Shown: positions 1-5,163 of the stretch, one piece after another | Layout of the letters: each line of letters starts with the position of its first letter | How positions within the stretch are numbered: the first letter of the stretch is position 1 | Program-made: the position numbers and the translations under genes | NCBI GenBank assembly: GCA_946412445.1 | Contig: CAMKHH010000122.1 | Span: 1 to 5,163 of the forward strand | Length of the DNA stretch: 5,163 bases | Direction of reading: 5' to 3' | Source: an uncultured Eubacterium sp. | GTDB taxonomy: Bacteria > Bacillota > Clostridia > Lachnospirales > Lachnospiraceae | The notes under the pieces: generated by a model | What the model was told of the DNA's origin: nothing | Database searches by the model: none | What the model saw: only the letters and a program-made list of their open reading frames with translations

Positions 1-1177
1 CAACCGCACCCAGTAAAAAAAGCAGGGTACTTAGGTATGACCCGCTGGAATCATAAAGAAATCCTGCAATCGTACTTCCAAAGGACGAAAAGAAAAGATT
101 CATATTCAGAATTGAGAAATTCACATTATAATTTTCCCTTCCGTAAAAGGCTCCTACAAAAGCAGAATTTGTCGTGGGAACACCTCCATAGGCCATCCCC
201 ATCAGTGAATACCCAACAATCAAAACCGCAAAACTGCCAATCTTCATTGAAAGAATCATAAGCAGAAGTGCGCCACAGAACAGTACTTCATTGGTAAGCA
301 TTGTTTTTTTGCGTCCGATTCGATCATACATACTTCCGAAAAGGACACGTCCTACACCATTAAAGATGGAAATCAATCCTACAGCCGTGGATAGAGTCCC
401 TGCCGAAGCCTTCGGTGCCACCTCCGCTGCCATGCCGCCTGCCTGCGAAATTACCGCAAGTCCGGCTGCGCACAGCAGAACTGCCCAGATAAAATACAGC
501 CAGAAGGAACTTCTCTTTATCATCTGATAAAAATTCAGTTCTAAGGTTTCCTCCCGATTCTCCTGTTTTGTATCCTCTTTTTCATCCGGGTCTGCAAATT
601 GCGCAATCTCTTCTGCGTCCGGTCTCCTTATCAGGAAAGCGGATAGCAGTAAAATCACAAAGAGAAGAATTCCCATGAACTGAAAAGATCCTCTCCAGGC
701 TTCGCCTTCACCGGTAAATGCCTGATAAACCTTCCCAATCAGGAAACTTCCAATTCCGAAGCCCATAAGCAGGATTCCGGATATAAGACCCGGCTTATCC
801 GGAAAATATTTCGTCACTGAGCCCATGACTGAATTATAGGCAATACCAGATGCCATTCCGGCTAACATGCCATACCCTATGTAAAGACCGGGCAGTGAAT
901 TCGTGTTTGAAGCAATAAAAAAGCCGGCCAGAAAAAGGCAAGCCGAAGCAAGCATATTTATTTTTACATTAACTTTATCAGACAGGACTCCCGCCAAAAA
1001 ACCTCCCAGACAGAAAAACATGATACAAATTGTAAATGTCAGGGAAAGCTGTGCACTGGTCCAGTCCGTAAAATATGCAGCTATGGGCCTGGAGAGTACA
1101 CTCCAGGCATAGATAAGTCCTGCAAATAAAAGGACAATTACCCCCATAACTGCATGAAACCATCGGTTTTGTTTCAT
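1..1177 (-). CDS. OFA-type MFS transporter, 3' end cut by window
   Basis: This is a 12-helix major facilitator carrier, of which 392 residues are visible and the frame stays open to the window edge. Family members run about 400-430 residues, so only the last part of helix 12 and the tail are missing. The N-terminus has the OFA (oxalate/formate antiporter) look: a helix at 8-29 containing YAWSVLSRPI, then DWTSAQLSLTFTI leading into helix 2. MFS loop motif A appears weakly at 63-75 (GVLSDKVNVKINM) and clearly at 281-293 (GSMYDRIGRKKTM). Six helices end near 184. A charged cytoplasmic loop (185-215, many D/E/K) precedes the second half. Arg277 in NGVGR is the likely counterpart of OxlT Arg272. 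The ATG at 1177 follows AGGAG (1188-1192) by 10 bases and lies 15 bases after the upstream stop. The family call is firm. The substrate is unknown, but a small organic anion is the natural guess. Confidence 0.9.
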   Translation of the reverse strand, partial: MKQNRWFHAVMGVIVLLFAGLIYAWSVLSRPIAAYFTDWTSAQLSLTFTICIMFFCLGGFLAGVLSDKVNVKINMLASACLFLAGFFIASNTNSLPGLYIGYGMLAGMASGIAYNSVMGSVTKYFPDKPGLISGILLMGFGIGSFLIGKVYQAFTGEGEAWRGSFQFMGILLFVILLLSAFLIRRPDAEEIAQFADPDEKEDTKQENREETLELNFYQMIKRSSFWLYFIWAVLLCAAGLAVISQAGGMAAEVAPKASAGTLSTAVGLISIFNGVGRVLFGSMYDRIGRKKTMLTNEVLFCGALLLMILSMKIGSFAVLIVGYSLMGMAYGGVPTTNSAFVGAFYGRENYNVNFSILNMNLFFSSFGSTIAGFLYDSSGSYLSTLLFLLGAV

Positions 1178-1192
1178 CAATTATTTTCTCCT

Positions 1193-2029
1193 TTACCTTC
1201 TGGGTATATAACCTCTATATTGGCTATACGCATCACAGGTAGGATAATCTGTGACAAATGCTCCTCTTATTTCAAAATTAGATTTCAAATATGGAAATAT
1301 CTCCCCATCCTTTGCCCATGATGGTGCTTTAATCTTATCTGCTGTTTCCACAGACAGATGATGCCAGGCTGTGGGGCCTGTAAACCACATTTCTACGACC
1401 CTATGCATCGGACAGTTATTAATTTCCTGTCTTACCTTACTGGTCAAAATGCGGGTGCAGCAGTTATTCGATTCAAAATGCGGGAACACTTCTTCAAACA
1501 GCCACTTATCCCCTTCTTCTTTAGAAACGCCTTCCGGATAAGTCAGTGCAAAATTCCAACGGTAATTAGGACCTTCTCCCAGCGTACGTCCGGTGCCTTT
1601 TATATCTTCTTCCCACCACATAGGGCAAAAAGCGAATACAAATGGCGGACAGCCGTTATTTCCACCTGTTGCACGTGCGTCGTCTCCTGACAGCAGCACA
1701 TCTCCTGCCGTCTCCGGCACGGTTCCCTGCCACTTTAAAGCTTCGATCGGCATATATTCCTGAAATGCCTTTACCTTAAGAGCCGGATCCATAATGTTTA
1801 CAAGCCAGCTGTGTTCTGTAATCTGCATACGTGCTGTTCCAAATCTTTCTCCGCCTTCAGGAACCGGCAGTGCATTATAAAATGCATACTTCGTGCAGTA
1901 AGGCTCAAACTGGGAAATGCTCTCCGGAATATGATGAAAATAAAGCCAGTGCTCCAGTTTATGTCTGTACTCCTCTTTTACTACATCTACGTAGATAAAG
2001 CTCCGCATCGGATCAAATTCTACTCCCAT
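1193..2029 (-). CDS. Hypothetical protein, probable tandem EthD-like (dimeric alpha/beta barrel) domains
   Basis: This is a soluble 278-residue protein with no signal peptide or membrane segment, rich in Trp, Tyr, His and Cys. It appears to hold two copies of a ferredoxin-like fold, at about 9-80 and 155-262. Each copy has a strand, a helix carrying Trp-Leu (W28-L29; W176-L177), a cysteine 15-17 residues later (C45; C190/C191), then a strand with M-x-x-T and a Trp (M68...W75; M214...W222). A linker (81-150) contains C127, C135 and a WWEED stretch. HH pairs occur at 32-33 and 223-224. This layout recalls EthD-type or muconolactone-isomerase-like proteins that accompany aromatic or steroid catabolic genes; that is my inference by eye, not a database match. 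The frame extends upstream to 2092, but the ATG at 2029 has AGGAG 7 bases before it and the longer form would overlap the previous gene by 80 bases. The chosen start overlaps it by 17. The catalytic role is unknown. Confidence 0.85.
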   Translation of the reverse strand: MGVEFDPMRSFIYVDVVKEEYRHKLEHWLYFHHIPESISQFEPYCTKYAFYNALPVPEGGERFGTARMQITEHSWLVNIMDPALKVKAFQEYMPIEALKWQGTVPETAGDVLLSGDDARATGGNNGCPPFVFAFCPMWWEEDIKGTGRTLGEGPNYRWNFALTYPEGVSKEEGDKWLFEEVFPHFESNNCCTRILTSKVRQEINNCPMHRVVEMWFTGPTAWHHLSVETADKIKAPSWAKDGEIFPYLKSNFEIRGAFVTDYPTCDAYSQYRGYIPRR

Positions 2030-2540
2030 TTTTATTCTCCTTTTTATGTAATTTTTTTTCAACCAGTTTACAAAAAAAATCCACCCCCGCACCTACATAC
2101 CAGACTCCAATAGCCATGGCCGCTCCAATTTGAAAAGGTATGGTTTTGTCTATACTTAAAAGCTCAGGCGTCATCAAACTTAAGCCGATGGCCCAGCCAC
2201 AAAGCCAGGAAGGCAGATAGATATATTTATCCAAGACAGAGGCGATGAGTACAGCTGAAAATCCTAAAACAGCCAGGGTTAAAAGTAATCCCGCGTTTTC
2301 TCCAAGCTTTAGATGGTTCATAAGCACAAGAGAAAGACATGCCCAAAAATCACCGCACCAGAAACCTGCTGTTATTTTTAAGGCATCTTCTCTTTTATTT
2401 CCATTAGCTGCATAGACTCCTGCACAAATCAGTGCCACTGCTCCTGTTTTAACGCCCAGATACGGTGCGGCTGCCGCCCATAAGGGCGGAAATACCGCAA
2501 TAGCCGCAGCCAGAATTAAAGTTTGTTTCTTTATATGCAT
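2013..2540 (-). CDS. Small six-helix membrane protein, DUF1097-like
   Basis: This is an integral membrane protein of 175 residues with about six hydrophobic segments (roughly 8-24, 31-46, 57-76, 83-103, 109-124, 136-158) and a basic cytoplasmic tail (KLVEKKLHKKENKNGSR). Size, alanine/glycine-rich helices and small loops resemble the DUF1097 family (YcdZ-like inner membrane proteins of unknown function); this is a tentative match from memory. Notable residues are the GFWCGDFWAC stretch at 59-68 in helix 3 and a lone acidic D154 in the last helix. The frame could start at a TTG at 2564, but that has no ribosome binding site. The ATG at 2540 lies 4 bases after the previous stop. It has only a weak nearby AGG and a GGAG 13 bases away, so it is probably translated by coupling to the upstream gene. 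Its 3' end overlaps the next gene by 17 bases. A transport or accessory role to the neighbouring carrier is possible but unproven. Confidence 0.8.
   Translation of the reverse strand: MHIKKQTLILAAAIAVFPPLWAAAAPYLGVKTGAVALICAGVYAANGNKREDALKITAGFWCGDFWACLSLVLMNHLKLGENAGLLLTLAVLGFSAVLIASVLDKYIYLPSWLCGWAIGLSLMTPELLSIDKTIPFQIGAAMAIGVWYVGAGVDFFCKLVEKKLHKKENKNGSRI
2037..2041 (-). promoter_or_regulatory. Ribosome binding site deciding the start at 2029
   Basis: AGGAG on the minus strand lies 7 bases before the ATG at 2029, inside the coding end of the upstream membrane protein gene. This near-ideal site argues against the longer reading frame that begins at 2092. Confidence 0.8.
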
Positions 2541-2544
2541 AAAC

Positions 2545-2994
2545 CTATCGATTCTCCGTTCCAAAAGCCAGTTTCATCGCAATGGGGTTTGTAATCATAG
2601 AAAGTACAAAGCACACTACGTATATAGGAGCAAAAGTTCCTAAAAAGGCAAAGATAAATGCTGGAAACTGCCTGACATTGTAAAGATTCAAAACCAGTCC
2701 GATGATAACCACAAAAATCAGGCTAATCGGAATATTTCCCAGAATCCTTCCCCCCAGTGATTGAGAGGATACCTTAAAAAGCTTTGGAAACCCCTCTGCT
2801 ATACGCGGAACCGGAATGATTATATTAAGGATACAGGCTATGACAAACGCTATGAGAACATTTACAATAAAGTTGGAAAATACCAGTGGAATTCTCATAA
2901 TGAGTGGTGCCGCCAGCGACATAACAATCGCCATGGGTATATTATTTACAAGGTTTAAAATTACAATTGATTTTGGATCTGGTTTCTGCTTCAT
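2545..2994 (-). CDS. Small four-helix membrane protein with internal duplication
   Basis: This is an integral membrane protein of 149 residues whose function I do not recognise. Four hydrophobic segments are visible, at about 16-34, 40-61, 86-104 and 110-134. The two halves look like copies of one two-helix unit: NNIPMAIVMSLAAPLI (17-32) against GNIPISLIFVVIIGLV (86-101), each followed by a second helix and a short polar turn containing P-x-x-IA or NPIA (VPRIAEGFPKLF; TNPIAMKLAF). The unit is loosely reminiscent of DUF2798-type two-helix proteins, but I would not assign it without a profile search. The start was set at the ATG at 2994 because GGGAGGGG sits 6 bases upstream; an ATG at 3018 in the same frame lacks such a site. 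The gene lies 24 bases after the oxidoreductase and 4 bases before the DUF1097-like gene, suggesting the two membrane proteins are made together and may interact. Confidence 0.82.
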   Translation of the reverse strand: MKQKPDPKSIVILNLVNNIPMAIVMSLAAPLIMRIPLVFSNFIVNVLIAFVIACILNIIIPVPRIAEGFPKLFKVSSQSLGGRILGNIPISLIFVVIIGLVLNLYNVRQFPAFIFAFLGTFAPIYVVCFVLSMITNPIAMKLAFGTENR

Positions 2995-3000
2995 CGTAGT

Positions 3001-3008
3001 CCCCTCCC
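3001..3008 (-). promoter_or_regulatory. Strong ribosome binding site deciding the start at 2994
   Basis: GGGAGGGG on the minus strand lies 6 bases before the ATG at 2994. It falls inside the reading frame that would begin at 3018, so the shorter protein beginning MKQKPD is the better call. Confidence 0.8.
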
Positions 3009-3018
3009 GGCCCATCAT

Positions 3019-3954
3019 TTATCTTATTTTTGTAGGTGTGATAAAGTCTGTGTATTTCTTCTTACGGGCCTTGAATTCATCTGTCTTGCGAATTTCCGCA
3101 AAAGCCCCCTCGTTTCTCTGAATATCTTTACCGTGGATGAACTTTCCAGACATAGTATCATGCGCATGCTCTAGCTGCTCCTCCGGGAAGCTGAACTTTG
3201 TCTTTCCATCCTCTACGGTTATTTCTCCTACGATACCACACAGTCCGCAGATGGCCTTTGTAGAACCAGGCTCTAAGTAGAATAATCTGTTGTGGCAATG
3301 AGGACAGGCACCTTCTTCACCCTTGTATTCAGCCTTCTCTACATCCTCTGCCGCTTCTGCCAGGTTGCACCCGATCTGATGAACCTCTGCAAGCTTATCA
3401 TCCTCCATAAGGACAGACTTTGCCCATGGAAACCATGCATTATCAATCACTGTCCACATAGGGGTTAACGCATGCATAGCGTGCTCACACTGTACTCTGG
3501 TTCCCCAGTCAGAACCGCCTACACCTATGTAAGAGATAACCTTATCTTTTAAAAGGCGGGGATCTGGAATCTTTCCTCCGGTTTCCTGAGCAATTTTAGT
3601 GCCGATCACATTATTTCCTCTGTCTGTTCTGGGTCCGAAACGGTCCGTAATGGTATGGAACAATCCGGAAGCTCCCTCTTCAAAAATAGGATCACTGATA
3701 ATGATTCCATCTGCGTCCAGCATCTTATCGAGCAGCCATTCAAAATCATCATCCTTAATTGTACACATATTTCCTTTACCGCTTAAAAGAGTCTTTGCAC
3801 AGGCGCAGCAGCCGGTGCAGTGACGGATGTTCAATGTGGACATCTGAATAAATTCCACATCACTGCCTTTTTCTTTCGCTCCCATTAATGCCTCCATACA
3901 GAGCGAATCATTTGTTCCATTCTTCGTTCCAAAAGAAATACCTAAGATTTTCAT
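3019..3954 (-). CDS. Flavodoxin-family NAD(P)H/FMN oxidoreductase with Cys cluster and zinc ribbon
   Basis: This is a probable cytoplasmic flavin-dependent reductase of 311 residues, from the NADPH-dependent FMN reductase / iron-sulfur flavoprotein group. The fold begins MKILGISFGTKNGTND (1-16), matching the phosphate-binding loop of FMN-binding family members. A cysteine cluster follows: C46, C49, C50, C52 and C64 (HCTGCCACAK then GNMC), the compact place where iron-sulfur flavoproteins bind a cluster, though with a longer last gap (C-x2-C-x2-C-x11-C). ADGIIISDPIFEEGASGLFHTITDR (81-105) matches the usual ADGII..P.....SG.....DR block. Unusually, residues 217-239 form a zinc ribbon (CPHC...CGLC), and a basic tail of about 70 residues follows. 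Typical members have 180-220 residues, so this one is about 100 longer. The ATG at 3954 has GGGAG 6 bases upstream. Its neighbours suggest it reduces a substrate imported by the carrier; the actual substrate is unknown. Confidence 0.88.
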   Translation of the reverse strand: MKILGISFGTKNGTNDSLCMEALMGAKEKGSDVEFIQMSTLNIRHCTGCCACAKTLLSGKGNMCTIKDDDFEWLLDKMLDADGIIISDPIFEEGASGLFHTITDRFGPRTDRGNNVIGTKIAQETGGKIPDPRLLKDKVISYIGVGGSDWGTRVQCEHAMHALTPMWTVIDNAWFPWAKSVLMEDDKLAEVHQIGCNLAEAAEDVEKAEYKGEEGACPHCHNRLFYLEPGSTKAICGLCGIVGEITVEDGKTKFSFPEEQLEHAHDTMSGKFIHGKDIQRNEGAFAEIRKTDEFKARKKKYTDFITPTKIR

Positions 3955-3988
3955 TGTCTTCTCCCTTTTTAATAGTGTATTTTATTTC

Positions 3989-4020
3989 ATTACCGTCCAG
4001 TCTTATGGCTGAACGGTAAT
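3989..4020 (-). other. Intercistronic stem-loop / inverted repeat
   Basis: A 12-base inverted repeat with an 8-base loop lies between the propeller gene and the oxidoreductase. On the minus-strand transcript the arms are AUUACCGUUCAG and CUGGACGGUAAU, pairing at all 12 positions with one G-U wobble. No U-run follows in the direction of transcription (GAAATAAAATACAC follows instead), so it does not look like an ordinary intrinsic terminator for this operon. It could be an RNA processing or stability element, a partial attenuator that sets expression of the first gene apart from the rest, or a protein operator (half-sites ATTACCGT / ACGGTAAT). The wobble is paired only in the minus-strand RNA, which mildly favours an RNA role. 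Confidence 0.65.
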
Positions 4021-4030
4021 TGAATATTTT

Positions 4031-5163
4031 TTATTGCTCCTTCATCTTCAGGATATAGAATCCATCATCCAGAGCATCAATCATGATATAGCCTCTGTCA
4101 TCCACTACAACATCTTCTGTGCAGGCCAGACGTGGTCCCGGGAAACCTGGGAAATATGATTCCTCTGGTTTTTTATTCGGATTTGGCGGTATAAAGTATG
4201 CCAATTCCTTAATATAGTAAGGATCGGAAACATCATAGACACGTAACCCCGCTGAAAAATAGCAGCAGTATACACGGTCGCCTCTTTGCTCCAGCCACGG
4301 CTTGTTATCCATAGGCTCATGAATATTATGAGGCCCAAAAGGACCTGGTACACCAAGACCTGCAACATTAAAGTTTTGATAAGGAAAATCCTCCGGAACT
4401 TCCGGATAAGGGAATTCCGCAATCAATGTCGGCTGCTTCGGGTCACTGACGTCAATCATATGCAGATTATTCAGTGCCTGCGCTCTTTTAATTCTGTCCG
4501 GTGTAAAGAACTGGAACCGCTCTCCTTCGTTCTGACACACTACAAGGTCCCGTCCGGGAAGGGGGAGTGCCGTATGAGTTCTGGCACCTGCGAGTTCACT
4601 TGAAAATGCAGGCATCAGCTTCAATTCACCCAGGCATTTCGGACGTGTTACATCATGAACATCCACAATCACAAGCCCGGCTCCGCCGTAACCCATATAT
4701 GCGATTCCATCACGTACGAACGGCGGTCCATGCAACCAGCCTTTATCCATAAAGGAAGGTACATGCGGTGCACCCGGATCGAATTCTCTTCCCGGATAAC
4801 CATCTGCATATTGATCGGGTCTCCACCAACGTCCCACTTCTACGGGATGTGCAGGATCGATGATATCGATGATACGGTAAATCATCCCTTCAAAGCCTTC
4901 ACAGTCACTGGAAAGATGAACGTAACGTCCTCCGTTGTACATAAAGCGGTGTACACCTAACACGTGTTTCAAACCGCAATCCCAGTAGCCTAAGAATTCC
5001 GGATTTTCCGGATCATTTTTCAGGCTGTAGATTCGGATTCCCGCTTCACACTTGATTTCGCCCATTCCCGACTGATCCACGAGGGCATCAGGGCCGCTTC
5101 CGCTGCTCATTGCCACAATCATCAGATCGTCGGCAATCTGCAGCTTCGGGGATGTGGTTGTAG
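4031..5163 (-). CDS. LVIVD-repeat beta-propeller protein, 5' end cut by window
   Basis: Of this protein 376 complete residues are visible; the frame is open to the window edge (TTTSPKLQIADD precedes the first internal Met at 5122), so that Met is not the real start. Family members suggest roughly 50-70 N-terminal residues are missing, so export cannot be judged. Propeller-blade repeats recur as IYRIIDIIDPAHPVEVGRWW, AGLVIVDVHDVTRPKCLGEL, LHMIDVSDPKQPTLIAEF and AGLRVYDVSDPYYIKELAYF, the hallmark of the LVIVD repeat (Pfam PF08309). Counting from the first complete codon, histidines H71 (GVHRF), H144 (LHGPPF), H196 (THTALPLP) and H278/H281 (GPHNIHEP) lie in motifs I recall as conserved in the family. 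They could bind a metal, as in other propeller enzymes, but this is inference. The stop lies 76 bases before the oxidoreductase gene. No reaction is established for this family as far as I know. Confidence 0.87.
   Translation of the reverse strand, partial: TTTSPKLQIADDLMIVAMSSGSGPDALVDQSGMGEIKCEAGIRIYSLKNDPENPEFLGYWDCGLKHVLGVHRFMYNGGRYVHLSSDCEGFEGMIYRIIDIIDPAHPVEVGRWWRPDQYADGYPGREFDPGAPHVPSFMDKGWLHGPPFVRDGIAYMGYGGAGLVIVDVHDVTRPKCLGELKLMPAFSSELAGARTHTALPLPGRDLVVCQNEGERFQFFTPDRIKRAQALNNLHMIDVSDPKQPTLIAEFPYPEVPEDFPYQNFNVAGLGVPGPFGPHNIHEPMDNKPWLEQRGDRVYCCYFSAGLRVYDVSDPYYIKELAYFIPPNPNKKPEESYFPGFPGPRLACTEDVVVDDRGYIMIDALDDGFYILKMKEQ

Noticed and set aside
37..527. Plus-strand open frames at 37-261 and 291-527
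   Set aside because: They lie antisense to the continuous MFS transporter frame, have no family features or ribosome binding sites, and are low-quality compositions.
978..1163. Minus-strand frame of 61 codons, cysteine-rich
   Set aside because: It is an out-of-frame shadow of the transporter's N-terminus, whose true frame starts at 1177 with a good ribosome binding site and gives a clear OFA sequence.
1358..2113. Plus-strand open frames at 1358-1690 and 1811-2113
   Set aside because: Antisense to the EthD-like gene; no recognisable protein features and no initiation signals.
3955..3988. Internal promoter ahead of the oxidoreductase
   Set aside because: TACACT-like and TAAAAT-like -10 candidates exist in the AT-rich stretch, but no convincing -35 element is found at the right spacing.
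3989..4030. Rho-independent terminator
   Set aside because: A T-run follows the hairpin only on the plus strand, where there is no gene to terminate; on the minus strand the following bases are A-rich and not U-rich. A weak bidirectional role cannot be excluded.
4105..4960. Several open frames of 60-105 codons on both strands (minus 4105-4422; plus 4286-4603, 4567-4752, 4655-4960)
   Set aside because: All overlap the LVIVD-repeat gene, whose frame shows repeated family motifs throughout; the others look like random translation.
5120..5122. ATG at 5122 as the start of the LVIVD-repeat gene
   Set aside because: The frame is open upstream to the window edge with family-like sequence (KLQIADDLMIVAM), and no ribosome binding site precedes this ATG.

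Overview
The window looks like part of one minus-strand operon from an anaerobic Gram-positive bacterium, most likely a clostridial (Lachnospiraceae-like) Firmicute. I infer this from the moderate base composition, the strong AGGAG/GGGAGG ribosome binding sites, the tight gene packing and the Fe-S/flavodoxin-type redox protein. The species cannot be named from this sequence. Six protein genes fill almost the whole window, all read from high to low coordinates. Both ends are cut: the first gene lacks its N-terminus and the last lacks its C-terminus.

In transcription order they are: (1) an LVIVD-repeat beta-propeller protein (5163-4031, 5' cut); (2) a 76-base gap with a 12-bp stem-loop; (3) a flavodoxin-fold, cysteine-rich NAD(P)H/FMN-type oxidoreductase with a C-terminal zinc ribbon (3954-3019); (4) a four-helix small membrane protein with an internal duplication (2994-2545); (5) a six-helix membrane protein resembling the DUF1097 family (2540-2013); (6) a soluble 278-residue protein that looks like two tandem ferredoxin-like (EthD / dimeric alpha-beta barrel type) domains (2029-1193); (7) an OFA-type major facilitator transporter (1177-1, 3' cut). 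Below the stem-loop, junctions are +24, +4, -17 and +15 bases, so genes 3-7 are almost certainly co-transcribed and partly translationally coupled.

Taken together, the set suggests a catabolic or detoxification module. An MFS carrier would move an organic (probably anionic) substrate, a flavin/iron-sulfur enzyme would supply reduction, and a beta-propeller protein with family-conserved histidines and an EthD-like protein would act on the substrate or its intermediates. The two small membrane proteins have no assigned role. The substrate cannot be read from the sequence. No RNA genes, mobile elements, CRISPR arrays or long repeats were seen. The only sizeable non-coding stretch is the 76-base gap at 3955-4030.
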